From Sporisorium sorghi (lineage: Eukaryota > Basidiomycota > Ustilaginomycetes > Ustilaginales > Ustilaginaceae): 64,000 nt of DNA. Below, piece after piece: positions 1 to 10,219 of the stretch (positions are counted from its first letter, which is position 1; each line of letters opens with the position of its first letter). Location: NCBI GenBank assembly GCA_023212695.1, contig JALCCG010000062.1:20738-84737 (forward strand), written 5' to 3'. The position numbers were made by a program, and so were the translations under genes. The notes under the pieces are model-generated. The model was not told the DNA's origin. It worked only from the letters and a program-made list of their open reading frames with translations, and searched no databases.

Positions 1-2144
1 CGGCCGAAGCTCTCCTGGTCCAGCTTGGCCGCGCGCTCTCGGTCGTAGCCGACGCCGTTGACAAAGCTGCGGTTGGCGGCAGAGGAGCCGCCGAGGCCAA
101 AGAGCTTTCCGCTCTGCTGCATAAAGTCGTGCAGCGGAACCAGGTCCTGGAGCGTCTCTTCGAGATCCTCTTTGCGGAGCGGCAGCTTGGGGCCGATGGA
201 AGGAGTGGTGACGGTGCCTGCAGGGCGGTATGTGGTGAGTGCGCTGCTGCTCGTCGCAGTCGCCGCAGCGGGCTTGGCTCCGGGCTTGGCTGGTTCGGGA
301 GGCATGATGGCGCGGTCCCATACGCGCTTGAGGATGCAAGCAATGTACAGAGCCAGACCGTCGTGGCGCGAGGTCCTCGGGGTGGACAGCGCAGCCGATA
401 CAGTGGTGTCGGCCGGCCACGAGCCGTACTGGCTGAAAAACACGCGAGACGCCTGTGCTACCACCTCTTCGGAGACCGTCTGCGCAAGACCAGCGGGGAC
501 ACCACCCAAAGAGCCAATAGTAACACGAGGAGCAGCCACCTGCGAGTTGTGCGCAGCGATCGCAAGCGCGGTCTCGCAAGCTTCGATCGACCCGAAAGTG
601 CCAAAGAACTGCATCATGGCAGCGCTGTTGACAGCAGCACCAGACTCGAGCAAGCCTCGCAGCGTGTCGACCGGGCGGCGTTCGACAAGCTCCGTGAGTC
701 CAGTGTTGTCCAGCACGAGAAAGCTGCGAGGCGGCCTGAGATTCTGAGCGTACGTGGCGCGCACCAGCTCGCCGTTGTCGGTGATAGGCGGAAGTGGTCG
801 AGAGAGAGGCGCCTCGGCAAAGACGGGCGTGCTGAGGGCAAGTTCGAGATCGATGAAGGTGGCGTTCTCGGCGGGACCAGTGGTGGTAGCATTGGCATTG
901 AGTGCCGGCGTGACGCAGCAAATCTGGCATGGAAGGCTGTTGTAGTTGAAGCCCATCATGAAGACGTCACCCGCGTAGAAAACAGACGAAACGGCTCGTG
1001 TGATGGCTTGCTGCTGGACCACCTGGTGTTGCTGTTGTTGCAGATAGCCGCCGGGAGTCGAGGAAGAAGCGACACCGGGTGGCTGCTGCAGAGCTGGAGG
1101 AGCACGAACGGTGATGGCAGGCTCGGAACGGCCCTGGAAGTTGTCCAAGAAGATGCGGTAGCCTCGATCTGTGACCGCAAGCAGAACGACATTGTAGCGC
1201 GGCTCGCGCTCAACAGGACCAATCCAGACGATGGAGCCGACGTCGTGGCGCGCGTGGGGAGTGCCTTGCTGACCTGATGTGCCGATGGTCTGGCCGCGTT
1301 TCTCTGGTGCTGACGAGGGGTCTTTGGATGGCAGACTGAACACTTCGATCAAGTCGCCCTGGCGGAGCGTGTATACGAGCTGACGAGCGTTATCGACGGT
1401 CATGTAGAGAAGCTTCTTTTCAGCTTTGACGAATGTTGGCAGGAGGTTGGACAGACGTGGGCTGGTGATGTTGCGCAAGTAGCACTTGTTGGTGAACCAG
1501 CCCTCGTTTCGCTGGTAGATGAGCTCGTAGAGGCAATTGTCGGAGCCCGTGGCAAAGACGCGACCGGCGTCAGTGCCAGTGATATTGTCGAGGACGACGC
1601 CATTGGTGTTGGCGTTCATGCCTGCTTCGAGCACCTCGACCTTGGATTGGGTGCCGTTCTGAGTATAAGAGAGACCGAGCACTTTGACGTACTTGCCCTC
1701 GCGCACCGACGAGCCGACGCTGAGCACAAGCACATGAGTGACAATGTCGGCAAAGACGCCAGCACGCACTGGAACGACGCTGGCAGCAATGACGACCTGG
1801 TCTTCGGGCACGCAGTAGAACTCGAAAGCGGCTTGACCCTCGAGGTAGGACCAGAGGTAGACCTTGTTGTCGACGGTGATGCATGCTCTACGGATGGATG
1901 GGAAGAGGGACTGTGTTGCTGTGGGGCTGGCGGTCTTTATGCCGGTGAAGACGTCTGGTGGGATGGGCAGGGTTCTGGACTTGTCAAAGCCTACCCAAGG
2001 ATCGAGGCGGTGTTGTCGGTAAGGGGCATCGCGTGTTGGAATCCTCTGCTTGACTTCGGGGAGCGCGATGCGACCCTGTTCGCATCGTCGAAAAGTGGCC
2101 TCTGCCTCGCGCAGGGATTCGAGCAAGTACGGCTCGGATGGCAT
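1..2144 (-). CDS. NUP170: Nucleoporin Nup157/170 (Nup155 family), N-terminal part
   Basis: Scaffold nucleoporin of the inner ring of the nuclear pore. The minus-strand frame is open from an ATG at 2144 to the window edge, giving 714 codons without a stop; the C-terminal half lies outside the window. The N-terminus has the family's short leader, then a proline-rich motif (LDPWVGFDKSRTLPIPPDVF) and the start of the beta-propeller (SIRRACITVDNKVYLWSYLE), which resembles the equivalent part of Nup155 ('FPPISRAWLTIDSD..WNY'). The middle carries a Gln-rich stretch (GGYLQQQQHQVVQQQ), and the visible end reads DLVPLHDFMQQSGKLFGLGG. The frame stays open for about 20 codons upstream of the ATG without another Met, so 2144 is the best start. 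It is divergent from PRI2 across about 470 bp. Confidence 0.85.
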   Translation of the reverse strand, partial: MPSEPYLLESLREAEATFRRCEQGRIALPEVKQRIPTRDAPYRQHRLDPWVGFDKSRTLPIPPDVFTGIKTASPTATQSLFPSIRRACITVDNKVYLWSYLEGQAAFEFYCVPEDQVVIAASVVPVRAGVFADIVTHVLVLSVGSSVREGKYVKVLGLSYTQNGTQSKVEVLEAGMNANTNGVVLDNITGTDAGRVFATGSDNCLYELIYQRNEGWFTNKCYLRNITSPRLSNLLPTFVKAEKKLLYMTVDNARQLVYTLRQGDLIEVFSLPSKDPSSAPEKRGQTIGTSGQQGTPHARHDVGSIVWIGPVEREPRYNVVLLAVTDRGYRIFLDNFQGRSEPAITVRAPPALQQPPGVASSSTPGGYLQQQQHQVVQQQAITRAVSSVFYAGDVFMMGFNYNSLPCQICCVTPALNANATTTGPAENATFIDLELALSTPVFAEAPLSRPLPPITDNGELVRATYAQNLRPPRSFLVLDNTGLTELVERRPVDTLRGLLESGAAVNSAAMMQFFGTFGSIEACETALAIAAHNSQVAAPRVTIGSLGGVPAGLAQTVSEEVVAQASRVFFSQYGSWPADTTVSAALSTPRTSRHDGLALYIACILKRVWDRAIMPPEPAKPGAKPAAATATSSSALTTYRPAGTVTTPSIGPKLPLRKEDLEETLQDLVPLHDFMQQSGKLFGLGGSSAANRSFVNGVGYDRERAAKLDQESFG

Positions 2145-2618
2145 GATGGCGGACGGACGACAGACGCCAGTCGCCAAAGCTTTGCCTGTTGTGTGCCTCC
2201 CCTGCGCGTCTTAATGTTGACAATCCGCCGACGAAAAGAATCAACCTGCAAGCTGCGAATGTGATGGCGATGTAGCAGTGGATCGATAGGGTTGATGGTG
2301 GTATGACAGGAAGAAATCGACGACCAACAAAATTAAAATAATTCCTTTGTCACAAACTGCCCTGTGCAACCGCGCTGGATCTTGTATCTTGTGTATCGGG
2401 CTCTCGATCTGCGATACAATCAACACGAACCAAATCTCGAGTCGCGCGTCGCGTTGAGCTGAGCTGAACTGAACTGAACTGAGCTTGGCTGAGCTGCGCT
2501 TGGAAATTTCACGCCGAGTCGAAGCAGACCAACACTCACGACTGCTGCTCTCGAAACACTCTGCTCGCTCTTGTTTCACTTTCACTTTCACCATCGACTG
2601 TCAGACCTCGTAAACACA
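2145..2618. promoter_or_regulatory. Divergent intergenic region NUP170/PRI2
   Basis: 474 bp between two divergently transcribed genes, so it probably holds both promoters. The only structure I see is a short array of GAGCT/GAACT pentamers at about 2456-2500 (GCTGAGCTGAACTGAACTGA). The small ORFs here have no recognisable content. Confidence 0.4.
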
Positions 2619-4259
2619 ATGTTCCGCACCGCTGCACCTCCCTCAGTGCCCTCGAGCTTTGGCAACGTCTCGACCGCCTCTGCACACACGAGCAGCTTGG
2701 CCTCTGGATCCGTAGCTCGCCATCACACCGACAAGGCACTCGCAAGATACCCGCATCGACTCAACTTTTACGCCGTGCCTCCCATCCACGAAGTCACCAT
2801 CGAGCAGTTCGAGTCTTGGGCCATCGACCGACTCAAGGTGCTTGCCGAGATCGAATCTTCGCAAGCTCGCAATCGCACCTACGCCGAGACCAAGGATGCG
2901 GTAAACGCGCTCGCCAAGCGTCTGCTGCCCCTCAATGCCAATACCGCCATCAAGACGACTGATCTGCTCGCCGAGCGTCTCAAGGATCATGTCAGCCACT
3001 TTGTACTGCGTCTTGCCTTTTGCAGGAGCGAAGATCTGCGACGACGTTTTGTGAAAGCAGAGTCGCTGCTGTTTCGACTGCGTTTCGAAACCGACGACGC
3101 AACCGAGCGCGAAAGCTTCATGCGCTCGCTCAACCTCGATTGGAAGCCTGTGTCGGGCGAAGAAAAGAGGGTGTACCGCGAACAGCTCGTGGCGACGCAC
3201 CCGAAGATGGCGTCCACTTTCGAGAGCGAGGCTTTCTTCAAGGTGGACTGGACGCGCGTTACCGACCTCGTCGAGAAGCGCCGAGTGTTCATGCAGGCCG
3301 GCCAAGCGTGGGTGCCCATCAAGGAGCAGTCGAGTCTCGTCCTGGCCGAGTTTCAATCCCGCCTGCTTCGCGATCTCGAGATGACCGCGCGAGCTTTGCC
3401 GCGTCTCGACGAGGACGACCGGCTGCTGCCCGTGCTCTCGCACCTCAGCATGGGCTTCCTCGCCGGCATCTCGACCGACTACACCGGCTCCAGCATCACC
3501 GCCGACGGCACCACCACCGTCACTGCGGGCATGGTCGACGCGCTCGTCAAGACGCACGCCCCTCTCTGCATGAAAAACTTGCATCATACGCTCACGGCCA
3601 CTGGGCATCTCAAGCACTACGGTCGGCTGCAGTACAATCTGTTCCTCAAGGAGCTCGGCTTGCCCGTCGAGGAGGCGCTCGTGTTCTGGCGCCGCAGCTT
3701 CAAAAACATGACCGACGACAAGTTCAACAAGGAGTACAGGTACAACATCCGCCACGGCTATGGCTTGGAGGGGCGACGCATGAACTATCCCGCCAAGAGC
3801 TGTGCGCGTATCTTGACACAGGACCAGCCCGGTCCGCAGGACTCGCACGGCTGCCCCTTCCGCCATTTCTCCACCACGAATCTGTCGGCGGCCATGGTGC
3901 AGCACTACGGGCTGAATCAGGCCGAGCAGTCCGAGATCCTCGCCTCGGTCAAGCAGGGTCATTATCATGTGGCGTGCACGCGCATCTTTGAGATCACGCA
4001 TCAGCGACAGGGCGTCAAGAAGGGACAGGGGCTGGATGGGAGGGGAGAGACTGTTACGCATCCGAATCGATACTTTGAGAGCAGTTGGAAGCTGTCCCAG
4101 AGCGAGAGCGAAGGCAAGGGTGCCGAGGCAAGCCAGAGCAGTTCGCCGAACGACGAGATGGACAGCGCCCCCCACGAGACCGCATCACCACAGGCTCAGG
4201 CGGCAGTATCATCAGCACCACCACCAGCACAAGCAGCAGACAGCATGGACGAGTCCTAG
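2619..4259 (+). CDS. PRI2: DNA primase large subunit (p58)
   Basis: Regulatory subunit of the DNA polymerase alpha-primase complex; it helps make RNA-DNA primers in the nucleus. Single exon of 546 aa, similar to yeast and human homologues (about 510-530 aa). I chose the ATG at 2619 (CACAATG context); the frame is open upstream to another ATG at 2571, but those residues look like translated UTR. The N-terminal part has the family block LNFYAVPPIHEVTIEQFESW. Four conserved cysteines fit the [4Fe-4S] ligands: C317 (PLCMKN), C395 (KSCARI), C412 (HGCPFRHF) and C453 (VACTRIF). The C-terminus is a Gln/Ala/Pro-rich tail of about 60 residues, a lineage-specific extension. A long antisense ORF over it is a codon-bias shadow. 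Confidence 0.95.
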   Translation: MFRTAAPPSVPSSFGNVSTASAHTSSLASGSVARHHTDKALARYPHRLNFYAVPPIHEVTIEQFESWAIDRLKVLAEIESSQARNRTYAETKDAVNALAKRLLPLNANTAIKTTDLLAERLKDHVSHFVLRLAFCRSEDLRRRFVKAESLLFRLRFETDDATERESFMRSLNLDWKPVSGEEKRVYREQLVATHPKMASTFESEAFFKVDWTRVTDLVEKRRVFMQAGQAWVPIKEQSSLVLAEFQSRLLRDLEMTARALPRLDEDDRLLPVLSHLSMGFLAGISTDYTGSSITADGTTTVTAGMVDALVKTHAPLCMKNLHHTLTATGHLKHYGRLQYNLFLKELGLPVEEALVFWRRSFKNMTDDKFNKEYRYNIRHGYGLEGRRMNYPAKSCARILTQDQPGPQDSHGCPFRHFSTTNLSAAMVQHYGLNQAEQSEILASVKQGHYHVACTRIFEITHQRQGVKKGQGLDGRGETVTHPNRYFESSWKLSQSESEGKGAEASQSSSPNDEMDSAPHETASPQAQAAVSSAPPPAQAADSMDES

Positions 4260-5282
4260 CTCTATCTTCCGCACATCGTTTCATGCTTCATGTCCATCCG
4301 CGCAGCCTCGTTGATACCAATCCACGCATTCTCCTAACTTCGCATCGTATGTGCTCAGCGAGACGTATCAAAACTATGGGCTCTGCTTGAAAGGAGAAGT
4401 CGAAAGCATCGACACCAAAAAAAAAAAAAAGAAAGGTTTGAGGTGATCCCAGATGCGCAGCTTTCAAGCAACTCCCCGTATAGAAGTAGAATGCTCCCTA
4501 TCCACCTTGGTACCCGTCGGATACGTGCAGCTGAGGATCAGTGTGTGAAGTGCTCGGGCGACCGACTCCTTCGAGCTCGAAAGCTGTTGACTCCCAATTC
4601 AATGGGCCGCCACACTGACTTAGTCGCTGTGCAGACATCCACTGCCAGACGTGTGCATGATACAGCAACTCCTCAACCATCCGACGGAAAGGCTAACACC
4701 CGTGGGGCGCGCTTCGGCTGAGACCTCATTCCAAGGTTGCACCCGTGACAGGTGAGAGGAAAGGGGCGGTGTTGCAAGTAGCTCAGAGGCAATAAAAGGC
4801 TATACGACTTTGAAGAGCCGTCGTTGGAAAATGTAAAATTCCAAGAGCAATCAACTTCTTCAGATGACTCGGCCGCACTCTCAACAGCTGCTTGCTTTCT
4901 GTCAAGTCGAGAAGAAAAAGAAAATTCAAATTCCAACAAGCGTTTCGCTCAGAGAGAGAGAGAGAGTGGGTCACAGAAGGCGAGCGTCAGGAAAGATCCG
5001 CAAGGGGAGAGAGCAGCAGGCAGAAGCAGCAGCAGCGACGAACAAACAACGCTTTGTCCCTGAAAATCCGTCGAATCTGAGTCTTTCTGTGTTTTGCGGA
5101 TGAGCGAGCAGGCAGGGCGGAGGTTGAGCGTACAGTGAATTGACATCGACCAAAAGTAATCGCAGAGGCCGCCGATCCACCTTTCCTTCCTGGCTTTTTC
5201 ATCTCTCGGCATCGATTGATCACCAAGCCTGTTTCCTTCCCTGGAAACGGTCCATCCTCCTCTTCACAACCTGATCAACACC
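4260..5282. other. Intergenic region PRI2/ADE12
   Basis: About 1 kb of probable PRI2 3' flank and ADE12 promoter/5' UTR. It contains an A tract near 4420, a GA dinucleotide run near 4950-4965 and a CAG-like purine stretch near 5020-5040. No gene seen. Confidence 0.4.
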
Positions 5283-6599
5283 ATGGCTGCGATGCCAAAA
5301 CCCTCCGACTCCAAGACGGGCGGCAAGGTCACCGTCTTGCTCGGATCCCAGTGGGGCGACGAGGGCAAGGGCAAGCTCGCCGACGTGCTCAGCGGTCAGA
5401 TGGACGTCTGCGCACGCTGCGCCGGCGGCAACAACGCCGGACACACCATCGTCGCCGACGTCAACGGCGTCAAGACCAAGTTCGACTTCCACCTGCTGCC
5501 TTCGGGCCTCGTCAACCCGCGCTGTGCCGGTTTCATCGGTTCCGGCGTGGTGGTGCACGTCCCCTCGTTCTTTGCCGAGCTCGATACGATTCAGAAGAAG
5601 GGCCTCAACTGCGACGGCCGCCTGTTCATCTCGGACCGTGCGCACCTCGTGTTTGACTTCCACCAGGTCGTCGATGGCTTGAAGGAGGTCGAGCTCGGTG
5701 GCAGCAGCATCGGCACCACCAAGAAGGGCATCGGTCCGGCCTACTCGTCCAAGGCTTCGCGCTCCGGTCTGCGCGTCCACCACCTCTACGACCCGGAGCT
5801 GTTCGCCAGCAAGTTCCGCAAGCTCGTCGAGGGCCGCTTCAAGCGCTACGGCCATTTCGAGTACGACACCGAGGGCGAGATCGCTCGTTACCGCGCCTTT
5901 GCCGAGCGTCTGCGCCCGCACATTGTCGACGGCGTCACCTTCATCCACACTGCGCTCGCTCAGAACCGCAAGGTGCTTGTCGAGGGTGCTAACGCGCTGT
6001 TCCTCGACATCGACTTTGGCACGTATCCCTTCGTCACCAGTTCGTCGACGTCCATTGGTGGTGTGCTCACCGGTCTCGGCATCCCGCCCACCGCCATTGG
6101 CGATGTCATTGGCGTCATGAAGGCCTACACCACGCGCGTCGGCATGGGTCCCTTCCCCACCGAGCTTCACGAGGAGATCGGCCACCATCTGCAGGAGGTG
6201 GGTGCCGAGTACGGCGTCACTACCGGCCGACGTCGTCGCTGCGGCTGGCCCGACCTGGTCATGATGCGCTACTCGTGCCTCATCAACGGCTACACCAGCC
6301 TCAACTTGACCAAGCTCGACGTGCTCGACCAGCTCAAGGAGCTCAAGATCGCCGTGGGCTACGTGATCGACGGCAAGGAGCTGCCCAGCTTCCCCGCCGA
6401 CCTCGAGGTGTTGGCCAAGGTCGAGGTGCAGTACAAGACGCTGCCTGGCTGGCAGCAGGACATCTCCAAGGCCACCACTTGGGAGGAGCTTCCGGAAAAC
6501 TGCCGCAGCTACGTCGAGTTCATCGAACAGTTCCTCGGCGTCAAGATCGAGTGGATCGGCGTCGGTCCCGCGCGCGAGTCCATGATTCGCCGTGCGTGA
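5283..6599 (+). CDS. ADE12: Adenylosuccinate synthetase
   Basis: Catalyses the GTP-dependent condensation of IMP and aspartate to adenylosuccinate, the first committed step from IMP to AMP, in the cytosol. Intronless, 438 aa, close to yeast Ade12 (433 aa). The start has ACCATGG context. Family motifs are in order: the GTP/IMP loop [16 protein letters not shown] at about residue 20, [28 protein letters not shown], and [18 protein letters not shown] near residue 320, then the C-terminal [11 protein letters not shown]. All catalytic blocks are intact. It stands alone between PRI2 and GLT1 on the same strand. The antisense 322-aa frame is a shadow. Confidence 0.97.
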   Translation: MAAMPKPSDSKTGGKVTVLLGSQWGDEGKGKLADVLSGQMDVCARCAGGNNAGHTIVADVNGVKTKFDFHLLPSGLVNPRCAGFIGSGVVVHVPSFFAELDTIQKKGLNCDGRLFISDRAHLVFDFHQVVDGLKEVELGGSSIGTTKKGIGPAYSSKASRSGLRVHHLYDPELFASKFRKLVEGRFKRYGHFEYDTEGEIARYRAFAERLRPHIVDGVTFIHTALAQNRKVLVEGANALFLDIDFGTYPFVTSSSTSIGGVLTGLGIPPTAIGDVIGVMKAYTTRVGMGPFPTELHEEIGHHLQEVGAEYGVTTGRRRRCGWPDLVMMRYSCLINGYTSLNLTKLDVLDQLKELKIAVGYVIDGKELPSFPADLEVLAKVEVQYKTLPGWQQDISKATTWEELPENCRSYVEFIEQFLGVKIEWIGVGPARESMIRRA

Positions 6600-9500
6600 T
6601 TAGAAGGAGTCAAGATACGATGACTCTTGTCCGTGCTTTCCGCCATACGCAGCACTTGCTTTGCGTTGTTTCAGTAGAAATCCAAAAGAAAAGATGTGAC
6701 TCGTTCTCTTGTCGTAGTTATGTGAGGGTGTGCTGAGCGAAAGTGCGCCAGACCGTGCGGAATGTCGACAATGGCGGAAGCTCTCCGACGATTCGATCTC
6801 TGCGTCGCATCGGGGGCGTATGGGACAATGCGATCTCAGGGAGTTCTCACATCAATCCACTGTCGCCCTTAGGACTCTCTGAGCGCTGTTCTCAAAAGCT
6901 GCTTGTGTGCCATCGGATGAGGCGAAAGTGGCAGCATTCGGAGGATCACATCAACACCTTCAACAAATCTCATTGATGAAAAATTGAGGACGAGAAAAGA
7001 AGCCAAAAAATCGCTTTTCGCGCTCGAGTGTTCAAGCTCGAGCTCTCACACTGATACATGGAATACGGCCGATACAGGAAGGAAAACAGCAACTCGAGGT
7101 TATCGATCGGTCAGAACCGGAAATGATGAGCATTTCTCACTGCAACCGGACCTGCCGTCCGGTGATGAGAGTGAAGACCGTGAATCTCACCGAAGAGGTT
7201 CTCGACCGTCGGCGAAGCACGCACTTGTCTTTGGTTCAGCAAGCTCTTTCTTCTGGATTCGAGGACTCTCTGAATCTGAACAGAGCAAGCCTTGAATGCT
7301 GTTTGCAGCGGTCTGCTGATCGTCAACTTTACCATGAACGAAACACTGAAATCAGTATCCGTTGGAGGCGTATGATTGTGAAGGATTTCCTCCAGTCGAA
7401 AGTTCCCGAGAGTCAGGACATCGCTGTAAAGAGTACGGGAGCTCGCAGTGTGACCGCGGCGAGCAGGACGGTCATATTGGGAAAGCAGCACAAACGGTGA
7501 CTCGACGTCCTCTCGCGGAATCTCCACCGAGCCACACCGAAAAAAAGTCGAGATGATGGCAGCAGCCGGTGAACTCCGCGAGGCTGAAAGCCCAATCAAA
7601 CTGCTCAGCTGTGCTTCGGCCGAGACCCGTCCACGCAGAGTCAGATTGGACCCTGAGTTGATCAGAAAGAGATGAAAAGGAAACACCTGATTGGCTGGAT
7701 TAGAGTTGTGCATGAAGCTTCTCAGGGCCTTTTTTCAAGGCTCATCAAAAATCGACGCAGAGGACGAAAAAAGGAAGAATTTGAAAAAAAAAGGCCAAAA
7801 TCAACAGGAGAGCGCGGAATGCGTTGTGAGGAATCTGAAAAGTCGTCAACCTTGAAAGTCTCCCGCTTGCATGCTCAGAACGGCTTGTTTTGCCGGTGAG
7901 GAGCCAGCTCCAAGGTGGGGGCTCCTCTGCAGTCGGATGGAAATGAATCTCATCTGATTGGATGCCTGACCGAGCAGCTTTTTGTACCACGCCTTGCAAA
8001 GCGGGGTCTTGTTGAAAACGAGAAATCCGCGAGGTCCCGCAAAGCTCTTCAACCAATCGCATCGCAGCCTGCCATTCACAGTGCTGCAAGCCAGCCTGTT
8101 CGCGAATTGATACCTACTGTAGACAGCGTGAGCGTGTGTCTGCTCGCGAAGCTTGTTCTAGGAGAGGCTTGATTGCCAGTGTTCAGACTTGGAGAGTGAC
8201 CCGCGGACGAAAAGCTTCGTTGAAAGCACGTCTTTTTTTCTCCCCTTTTGTCTCTGCCGCTTCACAGAACTGCAGTCGGAGACCCCACGCCAAGAAGATC
8301 TGATTTTTTTTTCTTTTTTTTTTTTTTTTTTTTTTTTCTGTGCTGCTCGTTGAGATCACTCATACCAATTCCACACCACCATCACATTCGTTTCCATACT
8401 TGTTTGTCACTACCACGTCCAGTCGCAAACACACCACATCCTCACGCACTTCACCAAAGTCATTGAAGCCAGGTCCTAAGCCAACCTGTCTGCTCTGCAA
8501 ACCAAGCCAAGCCAACTCACACCAACCCATTAATCCTCCAACCCAAAAGTTGCCTCTTCAGTAGGCATCACCCGTCGTCCGACACCTATCACACCAACAC
8601 ACACACCCACGACTCGGGATTGTATCGTATAGGTGAGTAAGGCATCGATTGGCTTGGCATCCGGCTTCGTTCTGGGCTCAGAGATCCGACAAGGGCGGCG
8701 TGACAATGGATCAGGCAGGCTGGCAGCCTTGGTCGTAAAGCAAGCCTTTGCATGTCGACGGCATCTCAGGCCTCGAAAGTGGCTAGCAGTCAGTCTACAG
8801 CAGGAAAGATCGCTCGTAGTCGCTACTTTGCTTCCAACAGCGACGCTTTGACATCGACAGGATCAGATCGGGTGGATGGCTTGCTCAATGGCAACGCCAA
8901 TCACTCGCCGGCTTCTCCGTTATCCGCCAGTCATTCTTCGTTGCTGTCACATCCGCCGCCACAACGGTCGCTGCTTGTGCTGGTCACAATCACGGCCGGC
9001 AGCGATGGCAAAGGCTTCTTGCCGGCAGCGGAGCCAAAACGTGCGAGTTGGTTCTACCACTCGACGTTGCAACTTCTGTAGAGCCTCGCTTGCGTCAACT
9101 TTAGATCTGTCGACGATCAGCCTGCTTCTGGCCGCGTCGGTCCAAGGGTTTGGATTGGATTTTTCCCGCATTTTTTTCCCTCTTCTCCTCAGCAAAGCGG
9201 TCGGAGGCGGCAACCTTTTTTTTTTTTTTTTTTCTTTCTCTTCTCGGCTCATGAAAGCCCTCCTCGCTTGCGCGAAACTCGGCCTTTCAGAAAGAGATGA
9301 CCGCCTGTCCATTTTGGCACGCCTCTTCTCCTTTTTGCTTTGATAATAATCCAGAGCTCGAAGGGAAAGACGCCTCTTTGGATCAGCAGTCTCGACTCGA
9401 TGGCGAAAATTTTACCACGTTGCCGCTCAGCCTACAGGGCCCTTGTTGTCTTCTTCGGCAGCTGCCGGCAGTGTCCGAGATTCTTGCTCTTCCCCAGGTC

Positions 9501-10219
9501 AAGGGTCTCTGGATGCCGCCGCTACTGCTCTGCTTACCGTCAGAAAGCAAAAGATGCAGGGCCTGCTTAGGCTCAGCAGTAACTCAGCTGTGACAAAATG
9601 GAGCCTTCGGGATTGGTCCGTCGTTGATTGTTGACAGGAGGAAAAAAGGGCGAAAATTGCCCGAAATCCAATCTGGCTCGCTCGCGTTGATTTTGCCTCG
9701 CTTTCATTGGCTGTCTTGCCACTCACTGACTGTCTCTGCCTTGGCGCACGAGATCTTCTCGTCGCTGCTTCGCACACCCTCGACTGCTGCTCGCCACAGT
9801 GTTTGCGGAACATCCGACTGACCCACACACTTCTTCATACCTCTTTCTCTTCATCATCACTGTGATCTCTCCCACAATCAATCACAACGCCTTCGACACA
9901 CACTCTCGATATTCTTTCGTCACAATCACATCCTTTTGATCCGCAGGTCGAGTCCGTTCCGTTATCTCAAGCCTTTTCCTTTCCTTCCGCATTTCGTGTT
10001 CTTCTGGGAGTCTGTAGCAAGAAAAAGAGTCATCCTCTCCGAATACCCTTCAAGTCACGCCTATCCATTCAAGCATACCACCGCAAAGCATCAGCAACGC
10101 AAGCCTTCTGAGCGATCACTCCAGCCTTTCGCTCTCATCGCACTCCTAGAAAGCTTCGTCCGATCGAAGCTCTTTTTCAACTTCCTCCTCCTCTCCAACC
10201 CTCGATTCGAGTGCCTGTT
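6600..10219. other. Long intergenic region ADE12/GLT1 (3.6 kb)
   Basis: An unusually long space for this compact genome. It contains T tracts at about 8303-8338 and 9219-9233, and CA-rich sequence at 8370-8620. A good donor-like site (GTGAGT) lies at 8632, and a pyrimidine-rich stretch ends in CGCAG at about 9948. The simplest reading is a long GLT1 promoter/5' leader, perhaps with a 5' UTR intron. A 200-codon minus-strand frame (7111-7713) has no recognisable domain and is not called as a gene. Confidence 0.4.

Noticed and set aside
2643..4175. 510-codon ORF antisense to PRI2
   Set aside because: Codon-bias shadow of a well-recognised gene.
5220..6188. 322-codon ORF antisense to ADE12
   Set aside because: Shadow; the sense frame has every ADE12 motif.
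7111..7713. 200-codon minus-strand ORF between ADE12 and GLT1
   Set aside because: No domain, no codon-bias signal I can see, overlaps an opposite frame of similar quality; insufficient support.
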